Source: Deltaproteobacteria bacterium (GTDB taxonomy: Bacteria > Acidobacteriota > Thermoanaerobaculia > Multivoradales > JAHZIX01). Taken from it: DNA of 64,000 bases. Below the pieces are notes generated by a model that had not been told where the DNA came from, ran no database searches, and worked only from the letters and a program-made list of their open reading frames with translations. The first letter of the stretch is position 1, and the number at the start of each line of letters is the position of its first letter. The stretch lies in the NCBI GenBank assembly GCA_022601195.1, contig JAHZIX010000029.1, forward strand, positions 248,001 through 312,000, read 5' to 3'. Of the stretch, positions 51,985 through 61,700 are shown one piece after another. A program made the position numbers and the translations under genes.

Positions 51985-52013
51985 AGTATAGGTCTAAGCA
52001 CCTTTACCGTCAA
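51985..52013 (-). promoter_or_regulatory. Sigma-70 promoter of the outer-membrane protein gene
   Basis: Minus strand: -35 TTGACG (52013-52008), a 17-base spacer and -10 TATACT (51990-51985), close to consensus. Transcription would start near 51978, leaving a leader of about 24 bases with AAGGGA before the ATG at 51954. This is one of the best consensus promoters in the window. Confidence 0.7.
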
Positions 52014-52129
52014 ACCAGCTCTCCTAGTGGGATTATTCCCAGGAGTTGGAAGAAGGGTTGAAACTGGCGCCCAGAGCTGATTGCTCTTCCTCGAGCGCCA
52101 GGTCGGGTTCCCCCTACAGTCTTGCTCCG

Positions 52130-52915
52130 TTAGGAACATCCATCGAGTTTCGAGCCTGGATCCAGAGATGGCTCTTCTCTAGGAGTGCGGGCCACAGTTA
52201 GTGCGTAGACAACTTGGGCTCCCGATTCCCGTAGTGCCGCTGCTGCGGCTCCCAAGGTAGCGCCCGTCGTGAACACGTCGTCCACCAATAGGACTCTACG
52301 TCCGTCGATGGTGGCAGGTTTTGCTGGGCGAAAGACTCCCGCCAGATTCTTCTTGCGTTCTGCCCGGGGCAGTCCCGTCTGGGGGGAGGTAGCTTTGCGC
52401 CGGGCGAGAGCCTGGCAGAGGGGTATGGAGAGTTGCTTTGCCACGGGTCTGGCGATGACTTCGGCCTGGTTGTAACCCCGTTGCAGCCGACGTCGCCAGT
52501 GGAGAGGCACCGGGACGACGAGCTCGACCTCTGACAATTCTCGATGAAAGCGCTCCGTCAGAGCCGCGGCTAGCAGAGGGCCCAAGTAGTCCAGTCGTCG
52601 ATATTTGAGTGCCCGCAAGATTTCGTCGATGGGTTTCTGGTAGTTCCACGCCGCCAGGAGGCGTCCGTAGGCCCTGTCCTCCCTACGGCACTCACCGCAA
52701 ACGTAGTCCTTGGGGAGTAAGGCAGCCTGTAGAGCTCTTCCGCAGCCCGCGCAGGCTGGGGAAGGGGATGGCGCCAGCTTGGAGTGACAGCTGCGGCACA
52801 GGCCCATTCGTCCGGAGTTATCGGAAATGGGTTCACCGCAGGCCAGGCAGGGGTTGGGAAAGAAGAAATCCGCTACCTCCCAGAAGCGTCGGCGGAGGTT
52901 CTTTGTGACGTTCAA
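52130..52915 (-). CDS. comF: ComF-family phosphoribosyltransferase-like protein
   Basis: 261 residues with an N-terminal zinc-ribbon double motif (CLACGEPI ... CRSCHSKL ... CAGCGRAL ... CGECRRED), a middle part YGRLLAAWNYQKPIDEILRALKYRR, and a PRTase-type PRPP motif (RVLLVDDVFTTGATLGAAAAAL). ComF proteins assist DNA uptake in competent bacteria but are also widespread in others. The start is TTG 52915, with GAGG just upstream. It is divergent from the small barrel gene. Downstream, 175 bases away, is the outer-membrane protein gene with its own promoter. Confidence 0.9.
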   Translation of the reverse strand: MNVTKNLRRRFWEVADFFFPNPCLACGEPISDNSGRMGLCRSCHSKLAPSPSPACAGCGRALQAALLPKDYVCGECRREDRAYGRLLAAWNYQKPIDEILRALKYRRLDYLGPLLAAALTERFHRELSEVELVVPVPLHWRRRLQRGYNQAEVIARPVAKQLSIPLCQALARRKATSPQTGLPRAERKKNLAGVFRPAKPATIDGRRVLLVDDVFTTGATLGAAAAALRESGAQVVYALTVARTPREEPSLDPGSKLDGCS

Positions 52916-53108
52916 GGGCCCTCTTTCGTATATCTATGACGGATGCCGATCCACCTGCCTTCTCTCTTCTTCGGTCTGGGCGGCATCGAAGGACTTCATT
53001 GCTACCGGAATCCTATCCGAGCAGGGGTATACTTTCCGGGTTGCATCTCGGATGCCGACTCGACGGCAGCATCAAAACTACGGCCAACCCAACGGGGAGG
53101 AAGCTATC

Positions 53109-53660
53109 TTGCATCGCACTCATATTTGGATCGCATCGGGCGCTCTGGCGCTCTCCTGTTTGGTGCTGCCGGGCTCAATGGGAGCCCAGGAACTGCACAA
53201 CTATGCGATCGGCGTCTTTGGGGGGATCGGCGGTTCCTTCGACGTCGAGCCCGATGCAGGGTTGGACAACGAAGCTCTGCAGCTGTCTTTTTCAATGGTG
53301 ACCAGCTCACGAACCTTGTTTGTCGCCCGTGTGGGTGAGCTCGACTTCACCTCGGAAGGTTTCGCCCTCTTTTCTGAGGCGGATCTGACCTACCTGACCT
53401 TGGGCGGTGAATATCGGTCTCGCCGTAGCTTTTACGATTCCGGCCTATATTTTGCCCTGGGTGGATATCGCCTAGAAGGAATCACCTCCGCAGGCCTCGA
53501 GGATGAGGACACCGCGTTGGGGTTGGCGATTGGCTCGACCGCAGACTTTCCCATCAACCGGTGGTTGAGCATTCAAGCGGAGCTGTCCGGGCATTTCACC
53601 GATTTGGATGATGCCCAGTTCTTCGGCATGCTCCACATAGGTGCTTCGGTCAAGTTCTAG
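53109..53660 (+). CDS. Small outer-membrane beta-barrel protein
   Basis: 183 residues: signal peptide (RTHIWIASGALALSCLVLPGSMGAQ) followed by about eight amphipathic strands (YAIGVFGGIGGSFDV; YLTLGGEYRSRR; GLYFALGGYRLEGI; SIQAELSGHFTDL) and a terminal Phe (HIGASVKF). This is the size and form of an OmpA/OmpW-type eight-stranded barrel. The start is TTG 53109, chosen because GGGGAGG lies eight bases upstream and the signal peptide follows at once; the frame is open for another 280 bases but that part has no signal-like feature. Its role is unknown. Confidence 0.75.
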   Translation: MHRTHIWIASGALALSCLVLPGSMGAQELHNYAIGVFGGIGGSFDVEPDAGLDNEALQLSFSMVTSSRTLFVARVGELDFTSEGFALFSEADLTYLTLGGEYRSRRSFYDSGLYFALGGYRLEGITSAGLEDEDTALGLAIGSTADFPINRWLSIQAELSGHFTDLDDAQFFGMLHIGASVKF

Positions 53661-53890
53661 CGGCTCTCCCCCAGAAGATCTGACTGCTCCACAGATTGGA
53701 TGGCCTCGGGAGAGGCGAGCCAATTTCGACGGGACAATTCGACGAGACAAATAGCGTGTGCGCCAAGGCCTCGTCGACCTATTCGACAGGGATACGGGGA
53801 TCCACCGAAGCATCTCTTGGCCTTGCCGGGGGATTTTGTCTAAGCAGCTTGTAGCGAAGGAACCCTCCACCGGTTCGTCGGCATTAGTTC

Positions 53891-54523
53891 CTAGGCATTG
53901 ATCTTTGGGCGGGGCATGTCATTGACGACGGCCAGGATTTCATCCAGCTCTTCTCCCGCAGCCGTCCGAGAGATGATCTGGTCGAGTATGGCTCGAATCT
54001 GAGGATCATCCCAGTTCGTATTGCCTACGAACTTTAGCTGATCGATGGTACGGCCCCGGACGATGACGTAGGTCTCGGGCACCAGCCGCGTTCCGTATCG
54101 GTGGGCCACTTGCCACTCGGGATCATAGAGAACAGAGAAAGCTCTTTGGTTGCCTACGAAGGGGCGAACTTTCTCGATATCATCTGCTACCGCTACCATG
54201 GCGATCTGAAATCCGGGCTTGCCAATGTAGTCTGCGGCGAGCCGGTCCAAAGCTGGAATCTCCGTGATGCAAGGGGGACACCAGGTCGCCCAGAAGTGCA
54301 GTAGGGTCACCGGAGTCAGGTGATTACCGAGAGTCGTCGGACGTCCGTTGGAATCGAGCAGAAAGCCACCGGGAGCCGTCGTCGTTCCGTCTCCTCGGGG
54401 CCAAGCTACCGACACCAGGGCGAGAACGAAGATGATGGCGAACCAAATCTTGGCCTGGTTGCCAAGACCTGGGTTGTCGAGATGGGCTTGGGATACCTCG
54501 GGTAAATCAGCTTTTGGGGGCAT
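53891..54523 (-). CDS. TlpA-like membrane-anchored thioredoxin-fold protein
   Basis: 210 residues: a membrane anchor (KIWFAIIFVLALVSVAWP) then a TlpA/ResA-type thioredoxin fold with the redox pair Cys82-Cys85 (HFWATWCPPCITEIPALDRL) and the cis-Pro region TRLVPETYVIVRG. It acts outside the cytoplasmic membrane, reducing disulfides, for example in cytochrome c maturation; the precise partner is unknown. It is divergent from hflX and convergent with the small barrel gene; the 230 bases before the latter show nothing recognisable. Confidence 0.9.
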   Translation of the reverse strand: MPPKADLPEVSQAHLDNPGLGNQAKIWFAIIFVLALVSVAWPRGDGTTTAPGGFLLDSNGRPTTLGNHLTPVTLLHFWATWCPPCITEIPALDRLAADYIGKPGFQIAMVAVADDIEKVRPFVGNQRAFSVLYDPEWQVAHRYGTRLVPETYVIVRGRTIDQLKFVGNTNWDDPQIRAILDQIISRTAAGEELDEILAVVNDMPRPKINA

Positions 54524-54635
54524 GGAGTGTGGTCTTCCAGGGGATATTTCGTTCCAGATCTCTCATCGGGCCGAGAGGTTACGAGTCGAGAATTGACCAG
54601 TCGTCAACAAGAAGAAACTAGAAAGCGCAACCTCA

Positions 54636-55766
54636 TTGTACACCTTAGATCCTAAGGGCTCGGTAGGCCCCAAATCGTCTTTTCTGGTCGCAGTGAACCT
54701 GCCGGACCAGCCCTTCGATGAAGTGGAAGAGCACCTCGCTGAGCTTGCCGAGCTAATTCGCAGCTGTGGAGGGAAGGTGGTTGGGCAGGAGATCCAGCGT
54801 CGTCGCCGGCCCGTTGCCTCCACTTTTATCGGGCGAGGCAAGGCACAAGAGATCGCCACAATCGCGCGAGAGGCGGGCGCTGAAATCGTGATTTTCGATG
54901 ACGATCTAACTCCCAGTCAGGTAAAGAACTTGGAGAAACTGGTCGAGCTTCCGGTGATGGACCGAAGCTCAGTGATTTTGGAAATCTTCAGTCGACGGGC
55001 GCGCAGCCGGGAGGCCCGTACCCAGGTCGAACTGGCCCGACTAGGCTATTTACTGCCTCGCCTAACCCGATTGTGGGGGCACCTTTCTCGCCAGGTAGGT
55101 GGCATCGGCGTCCGGGGTGGTGCCGGTGAAACACAGCTGGAAGCCGATCGACGCATGTTGCGGCAGCGCATCAAGAAACTGAAGAAGGATCTCAAGAAAA
55201 TCGAGCGGACTCGCCAAGTCCAGCGCCGAGGCCGTCAGAATGTCCCCGTGATCGCCTTGGCTGGCTATACCAACGCGGGCAAGTCGACGCTGTTCAATCG
55301 CCTCACTGGCGCCGGAGTCCGGGCAGAGAACCTGCTCTTTGCGACCCTCGACTCCCGCCTACGTCGCGGGGCCCTCAAGGCGGGGCAGATCGTTCTCTTT
55401 GGAGACACGGTCGGGTTCATCCGCAAATTGCCCCATCACCTCGTGTCCTCCTTCCGAAGTACCTTGGAAGAGATTACCGAGGCCGACATCGTCCTCCATG
55501 TCGTCGATCGGAGTCACCCTGCCTGGGCCGACCAACTCAAGGTCGCTAACGGAGTATTGGAAGATCTTGAGGTGGATCCATCGCGCATCGTTCTGGTCCT
55601 CAACAAGACCGACCGCCTCGAGGAGGCCTCTTTCTCTGCAGGTAGTGAGGCCGTTGCCGTCTCCGCCTTGACCGGAGCAGGTCTCGAATCCCTCAAAGAT
55701 CTCTTGAGCCAACGCCTATTCCCCCAGGAAGAAGTCACCGTTGACACACTGGAGACCACCGGCTAA
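54636..55766 (+). CDS. hflX: Ribosome-associated GTPase HflX
   Basis: Splits stalled or heat-damaged ribosomes. The 376-residue protein has the HflX N-terminal domain (PVASTFIGRGKAQEIATIAREAGAEIVIFDDDLTPSQVKNLEK), the linker RQVGGIGVRGGAGETQLEADRR, a coiled coil, and the GTPase motifs G1 GYTNAGKST, G3 DTVGFIRKLP, and G4 NKTD. The start is TTG 54636; no ATG lies near. TTGACC at 54593 could be a -35 but lacks a good -10. A tRNA gene follows 20 bases after the stop. Confidence 0.95.
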   Translation: MYTLDPKGSVGPKSSFLVAVNLPDQPFDEVEEHLAELAELIRSCGGKVVGQEIQRRRRPVASTFIGRGKAQEIATIAREAGAEIVIFDDDLTPSQVKNLEKLVELPVMDRSSVILEIFSRRARSREARTQVELARLGYLLPRLTRLWGHLSRQVGGIGVRGGAGETQLEADRRMLRQRIKKLKKDLKKIERTRQVQRRGRQNVPVIALAGYTNAGKSTLFNRLTGAGVRAENLLFATLDSRLRRGALKAGQIVLFGDTVGFIRKLPHHLVSSFRSTLEEITEADIVLHVVDRSHPAWADQLKVANGVLEDLEVDPSRIVLVLNKTDRLEEASFSAGSEAVAVSALTGAGLESLKDLLSQRLFPQEEVTVDTLETTG

Positions 55767-55786
55767 AATCCGCGCTTCCTGCACGT

Positions 55787-55862
55787 GGGGCCGTAGCTCA
55801 GTTGGGAGAGCGCCTGAATGGCATTCAGGAGGTCGTCGGTTCGATCCCGATCGGCTCCACCA
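55787..55862 (+). tRNA. tRNA-Ala (anticodon GGC)
   Basis: A 76-base cloverleaf with encoded CCA. Acceptor arm GGGGCCG pairs with CGGCTCC; the D-arm contains GCTCAGTTGGGAGAGC. The anticodon stem CCTGA/TCAGG holds loop ATGGCAT with anticodon GGC, and the T-arm contains GGTTCGATCC. It reads Ala GCC/GCU codons. Located between hflX and a gene-poor stretch. Confidence 0.97.
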
Positions 55863-56974
55863 TTTCAGAATCCTTAGACTCTTGCAGATAGCATCGTTCG
55901 CGTAAGCGGCGTACAGGCATCCCGTGGGCGGGAAGTCAGCTATAAGTCAGCAATTCCCCCCGCGAGAGTCAAGCTCTGTTCCAGCTTCTTTCCACGGCTC
56001 CAGCTGTCTGGCCGTCTCCAGCACCTCATTTCTTGCCGGTTTTGGGTTTCGCCTGACTCGTGCCTATCCGCTCACCCTACCCACAGGGGTACCCGCAACG
56101 CGGGCGGGGTTACCGGGTAGGGCGGCGGGTACCCTTGCGATTGGCTAACCTGCACAAGGTAAATACTTTAGGGGAATCGCCCCAATCATGATTTTCTCTT
56201 CTGGCTGGACACCAGAATAGAGCGCAGTGAGAAGAAGGAAGAAAGGAGATGGGAGCGGAGAGAGAGGTTCTGAGGGACGACAAAAGCATTGTCGGTGCTG
56301 ACGGATGGTGGTTGGTGGGGAGGAGGAGGCAGAAGATCTGGAGTCGGGAGGGCGCTGAGCACAACCGTGCATTCGTGCAAAGTTGGAGTCCCCTGCTCGA
56401 GCAGGGGCGAAAACTCCTTGCACAATGTCCTGTTGTGCCAGTGGGGTGCAGTGAAGAAGGTGCTTTTCAGGTCTTCCTCGGCACAGCGCAGGAAACTTTC
56501 TGCCGTTTTCTAAGATCTTCTCTGATGTAGGGCGAAGTCTTGCCTTCTCAGCTTTTTCCTTCTTCTCTCTTGCCCACTTGCAGATCCCTTCGTGAAAGCA
56601 CTAAGGCCTTTTCTTGCGCTGGATGAGTCGCGAAGGCTTTTGGCTGAATCCGTCTCGATCTGCCTCCGCTCGCCACAATCCTTCCAGAACGCGGCAATCA
56701 GTCCAGTCATGGTGACTGCTGACCTGAGCTGTCGTAGGAGGGAGCTTCGCGATGCAAGAGTTTTTCTGGTTGATGCTTGGGTTCTTCGGTTTTAGTTCTA
56801 GTACCGACCTTCATGGTGGTGACTACGGCCCTGGAATCGATCCTGACGGTTAGTTTTCTGGTGCGTTCGGCTCCTATTCGACGGAGTCGAGCGCAATTTT
56901 GTGACAGTAATGGCTTATGAGCGCAATTGCCTGCTAGGGTTTCTCGGTCTTTACGGAAATAGCGGGAGGTGCTT
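55863..56974. other. 1.1-kb gene-poor region after tRNA-Ala
   Basis: No reading frame here is convincing: several overlapping open frames exist on both strands near 56110-56530, but they are Ser/Pro/Arg-rich and none resembles a known protein. Seen in it: a GC-rich palindromic patch near 56085-56135 (GGGTACC... repeated), a purine-rich stretch on the plus strand (about 56225-56350), and a large nested inverted repeat at 56359-56438. The last part holds the ribosome-binding site of the next gene (GGAGG at 56965-56969). It may be decayed sequence at the edge of an acquired segment. Confidence 0.5.
56359..56438. repeat. Large imperfect inverted repeat with a perfect 18-bp core
   Basis: Core CCCCTGCTCGAGCAGGGG (56390-56407) is a perfect palindrome. 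Outward, GGAGT pairs with ACTCC, GTGCAA with TTGCAC, CATT with AATG and GCACAAC (56359) with GTTGTGC (56438), so 40-base arms match with only small offsets. No gene overlaps it. Confidence 0.75.
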
Positions 56975-58342
56975 GTGAGTGGCAAATGCTTTTCTACTGA
57001 TGTCTTCGCCCGGTGGATGGACGGTGACCTGGATGACCGGGCGCTGCTGCTTGAGCTGATTGCGCACTTGGCATGGTGCTGCGAAGACTGCCGCCGCGCG
57101 TGGCGCGAAGCGGCGAGGAGTCGCGTCCCGGGTCGTGGTCTCCTGGCGGAGTGGCACCATTCGGCAACGATCGAGGGAGTCTGCGGAACGGATGCTGTCG
57201 ATCAGGCCCGGGAGCGGGTGCTGAAGGTCAGGGAAGAGGTCTTCAGTGTGGAAGCTGCTCGTGCACCGAAGCTACTTCAGTCTCTCTTGGCCTTCCCTGT
57301 CCAGGAACAGGTCGGGGTGGTGCAACGCACACGCACCAAGTACGTGAGCCTAGCCTTGGCGCAGCTCCTCTTGGAGAGCGCTCACAAGGTGAGGGTCTGC
57401 GACCCTCGGGAGTCGAAGAGGTTGGCAGCATTGGCGAGGGAGGTGGTGAAGAAGGGCCAGAGCGACCGGGTTGCTCGCGCATTTGGAAAGGATCTCCTCG
57501 GAACGGCCAAGGCGCTCGAAGGAAACGCCTCGCGGCTCTTCGGCGAGTACCGTGAAGCGGAAGCCTGTTTCGACTCAGCGCATCGGATTCTGGAGACTGG
57601 CTCTGGTGATCCGATCGTCTTCGCGGAGCTACTGAGCTATCGCGTGTCATTACTGCTTGATCAAGTCCAGCTTGATCAAGCAAAGGTGGTTGCAGGACAG
57701 GCGATCTCGATCTTCCAGAAAGCAGGGGAAGACCATCAGGCTGGAACGGTCCTTATCAAGAAGGGGTTGATCGAAGCGGGTCTGGGTGTCCCAGCGCAGG
57801 CAGTGAAGTCGCTGGGCAAGGCTCTGGAACTCTTGGACGCAGAGCGTGATCCCCAGATGGTGCTGATTACGCACAAGAATCTGGCGCTCTACATCGGGGA
57901 GGCTGGCGATCCCGCTCGCGGGCTAGAGGTACTGGAGAAGTATCGTTCAGAAGAACACACGCCTGAGCGCATTCAGATCTTTCACACGTGGATAGAAGGA
58001 AAGATGCGGGCGAAGCTCGGCGAGTACGAGGTGGCCACGGCTGCCCTTGAATCGGTTCGGAATCTTTTTGCGGAGCAGGGTGATGCGCCGAATGCGGCGG
58101 CAGCGACGTTGGACTTGGCTCTCATTCATGCCAAGGCAGGTCAGCTGGAAGCGGTGCAGCGCGTTGCTCTTGAAGCCTTGCCCTTGCTTTTGCCCTTAGA
58201 TATCCCGGATGCGGCATTGGCTCCGTTGATCTTGCTGGAAGAGACGGCACGGGCGCAGGCGGTGACGGTGACGCTGCTCCAGAGGTTGCAACGGAAGTTG
58301 GCAGAGCCGCTCATTTGGCGGAAGGGTGAGCAGGTGAACTGA
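56975..58342 (+). CDS. Zinc-finger (zf-HC2-like) plus TPR protein, paralogue of the sigma-linked TPR protein
   Basis: 455 residues. The N-terminus (CFSTDVFARWMDGDLDDRALLLELIAHLAWCCEDCRRAW) has the H...C..C pattern of anti-sigma zinc fingers, with one extra Cys (HLAWCCEDC instead of HxxxCxxC). The rest is helical TPR-like repeat (KALEGNASRLFGEYREAEACFDSAHRIL; AQAVKSLGKALELL). From about residue 95 onward it aligns by eye with the protein at 35964-37283: LLLES-A...CDP/REPxxxxxLAxLA, a common core, and a similar ..LDLAxxxAxxGxxxxV.. C-terminus. GTG 56975 is used because GGAGG lies five bases upstream; GTG 56969 is also possible. No sigma-factor gene is next to it. No signal or membrane helix is seen. 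Confidence 0.8.
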   Translation: MSGKCFSTDVFARWMDGDLDDRALLLELIAHLAWCCEDCRRAWREAARSRVPGRGLLAEWHHSATIEGVCGTDAVDQARERVLKVREEVFSVEAARAPKLLQSLLAFPVQEQVGVVQRTRTKYVSLALAQLLLESAHKVRVCDPRESKRLAALAREVVKKGQSDRVARAFGKDLLGTAKALEGNASRLFGEYREAEACFDSAHRILETGSGDPIVFAELLSYRVSLLLDQVQLDQAKVVAGQAISIFQKAGEDHQAGTVLIKKGLIEAGLGVPAQAVKSLGKALELLDAERDPQMVLITHKNLALYIGEAGDPARGLEVLEKYRSEEHTPERIQIFHTWIEGKMRAKLGEYEVATAALESVRNLFAEQGDAPNAAAATLDLALIHAKAGQLEAVQRVALEALPLLLPLDIPDAALAPLILLEETARAQAVTVTLLQRLQRKLAEPLIWRKGEQVN

Positions 58343-58784
58343 GCTTCGCTTCTTTTCCTTCACTGCGAGGGGGTACGGGGGAACGTCCCTGGGTCTGCGA
58401 TCGCCAGCTTTGCTGGGCCACTGCTCAAGGTCGAAACCTCCGCGCTAGCTGGGGGAAAAGGAGGCCCAAGATGGTAACGAGCGGTGAGGGTCCTTCTCTG
58501 TGGGTTCGCAGGGCGATCCCTTAAAGGCGCTCGAACTGGCGGTGCAGACATACATGCCTCATTCTTTCATGGTGTCTGGAGCGCTACCTTGGCCGCCTAG
58601 CTGGTAAACTTGGGGCGGTGTTGAATTATCGCTGCTGGATAGGATCGGCTGCCCAGGTCTCAGCATTCTTCAACAACGCGACAGGCGTAAGCGATCTCTT
58701 GAATCAATTCCTGGCTCAGAGAACATTGGGCGAGCCCCTCCCTCTAAAGGGTCTGGCACCGTCGCGGACAGACCTTCCTTTCGG
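58343..58784. other. Gap between convergent zinc-finger/TPR and RHS genes
   Basis: About 440 bases with only short open frames (63-70 codons) that show no family features or ribosome-binding sites. In particular, no immunity-type gene is seen directly downstream of the RHS stop. No T-rich terminator hairpin was found for either flanking gene. Confidence 0.5.
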
Positions 58785-61700
58785 TCAGAGTGTCGACAAC
58801 AGTGGGTTGGGTATTTGATTCGGCTCCCTGGTCCCAGGTGCTGTCCACCACTCAGTGGCAGTCGATAGGGCTGAATCAATGTTCTCTCTGATGCCGTCTC
58901 CTGTCACCTCGTATCGTTCGGCCTCATCGATAAGAATCCTTTCGAAGCTGGTATCCCCGCCCAGGAGTTCCTTAGTACCTGTCCACAGCTTCAGGGCACC
59001 CACCGGGACAGCACTTGTCATATCCCACAAAGTGTTGATGCTGACTGCCGAGACTTCGGCCGGAATCGCCTCCAGCTTGCCCAGTACCGTGTTCTCGTTC
59101 GAGAAGGCCTCAGCTAGCCTTTCACTACCCGCATGGACGTTTCTTCCGATATCGATGACGTCAGAAGCTGTACCCGCGAGGTCACCAGCAACTCTAACGG
59201 TCTTCCAAGCACTCCTACCGATCCTTGATTCCACATGGAATGACCAGAGCGAACTGTCCCCTCGAGATCGAGCTCTAGTCATCAAGTTGCTATGCCAGAA
59301 TTCTTCACTGTACCTTAGAAGATCTTTGCGAAATGCAAAACCTAATCCTGCGCTTCCGTCAGCTACCAGCGCTGCCGCTGATGGAATATTTGCAGAACTC
59401 AGGTCATCAGTTAGGTACTTAGGAAGGACCGGCCCTGACCGCGTCACTGATGGTTCCCGGCTATAACCATAACGATCACGGAAGCGAGTGGGATTATCCC
59501 CGACATAGGAAAACCGATGGAGCGTCGCTGGCTCTACTAGCCCCCCTCTAAAATCATCCGCCCGGCTCCACACACCCGCCACAGGGTCGTACTCCCGGGA
59601 GTGGAAGTGCATATTCCAGGTTTCCTCCACCCACTCCTGTCCGGTGTAGGTGAAATGGTTGTGGGGGTTGGTGAAGTTGCTGGAGTCAGCGGCACGACCA
59701 TTGTTGTCGAGGGGTATGCCGTAGTCGGAATAGCGGTAGGCATGGACACTCTGACCACTGTGCTTGGTGAGCGCGCTCACGCTACCCAGGCCATCGTGAT
59801 GGTAGTAGTAGAGGTTACCCTGGCCGCCGCCTCGTTTTTCCCGAAGGCTCAGCATTCGCCCCAGACCACGGTGATAGTTGGTGTATTGCGGGCTAGGGTG
59901 GGCATGTTCGCTTACAGGGTCGAGGCCGTCGTAAACGAAATCTGACCACTTGCGACCACCACCGCCCTGCTTCTTGTCACGAGTGCGCCGGAAGAGGCGA
60001 TCGAAGCCGTCATACTCCATGGTGGTCTCATCGAGCTTCTGCCAGCGCCGCCGATTGACCTGGCGCTGGCTGGCGATCCTGGTTAACCGATTCTCCGAGT
60101 CATACTTCGAATCGGTTCTCAGAGTGTCGTCGGCACCGGTCCAGACGTTGGGACCCTGGCGGCGCACGCGATTGCCATCCTCGTCGTAAGTGTAAGCCGT
60201 GGCTCCGAAGACGGAGTGAACGCCGTGGATCAGCCGGTCGGCATTGTCGTAAGACGAGGTGACCGTGTAGGGTGCCACATCGGTTGGCGTGCGGTAGGGA
60301 TCGTAGTTGGAGTGCAGCCCAAGGCGGTTGCCGACCGCGTCAAACTGGTATTCGTTGAACCGGCCAAGATCGTCCGAGGACCGGACGAGTCGGTGGGTCG
60401 GGTCGTATTGGTAGTCCGTCACGACCGACCTGAGGTGGGGCCAACGATAGGCCTCTTCGGTTCGGATGCGGTTGCCTACCCGATCAAGGGTATACGCGAA
60501 CTGGCTGATCAGCTCACCGCCGACCTGGCGGTTAGTCAAGCTCAAAAGCCGGTCCGCCGTGTCGTAGGCCAGCGTTGCCGCGGTAGAATTCGGGTAATCA
60601 ATGCGCTCGAGGTTGTGGGTCAGGTCATAGCTCGCATCGAAGATATTGCCGTTGGGGTCGACGATCCGGCTCTGCCGATTGTTGGCGTCGTATTCGTAGC
60701 GCATCAAGCTATCGTCTTGGTGGCGGAACGAGGTGCGGTTCCCTGCCGCATCGAAGGTGTAAGCGACCTCCTGGCCCACGTGGTTGGTGGAGCTGGTCAA
60801 CCGATCCAGGAGATCGAAGACCTGCTGAGTGGCTCCCAAGGCATCAACTATTCGGGTCAAGTTATGAGCGTCGTCGTAGCTGAATCGGACGTCTGGCTTA
60901 TCCGGGAAGCGCGACCGCACCAGAAGGTCATCACGATTGTAGGTGTGGGCAATTCGCTGACCCCGGGCGTTGCGTTTTTCCACCAGGTTTCCGACGGCAT
61001 CGTAGCCGTAGCGCCAGGTGCTACCAACCGCGTTGATCTCCTGAGTAACCCGGTCGAGAAGATCGTATTCGAAGCTCGTTGGTTGGGCGTTAGCATCCCG
61101 GATCAGAGTTAGATTGCCCATTGGGTCGTAGGAGTATTCCGTCACCTGGGACAGGGCATCGGTCACAGCGATCAACCTCCCTAGGAGGTCATAACCGTAG
61201 CCTGTGGTGTTACCCTCAGCGTCTGTCAGAGCTAAGAGCCGGTTCAACGGATCGTAAGCGAACTGGGTTTCATGACCGAGGGGGTCAATCTCCGACGTGA
61301 GCCGGTTGAGGGGGTCGTAGCTTCGGTGGGTTGTATGGCCCTTGGCGTTGGTGAAAGCCCTCAAGTTATGCCCTGAGTCGTAGCCAAGAGTGCTCTCTTG
61401 GCCACCGGCTTCGCCGAGTCCTACAAGGAGCCCGTCGAGATCGTAATCCAACCGGGTCGTATTGCCGTTGGGGTCAGTGATGTGGGTACGGTTGTCCTCG
61501 GCGTCGTAGGTTAGAAGGGCGATTCCGCTCAGCGCATCCTGAAGCCTTACTAGGTTGTCGTTGGGGTCATATGCGAAGTAGGTAATCGCGCCCCGGCCAT
61601 TGGTGACCTGGGTCAAATTGCGAACTGCATCATAGGCCAAGTTTGCCTGGTGCCCCTCTGGATCACGAATCGAGGTGAGCCGATCAATAGAGTCATAGGT

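Noticed and set aside
56110..56530. Several overlapping 74-93-codon frames on both strands in the gene-poor region
   Set aside because: Open only because of purine bias; no ribosome-binding sites, no similarity, and they overlap each other and the inverted repeat.
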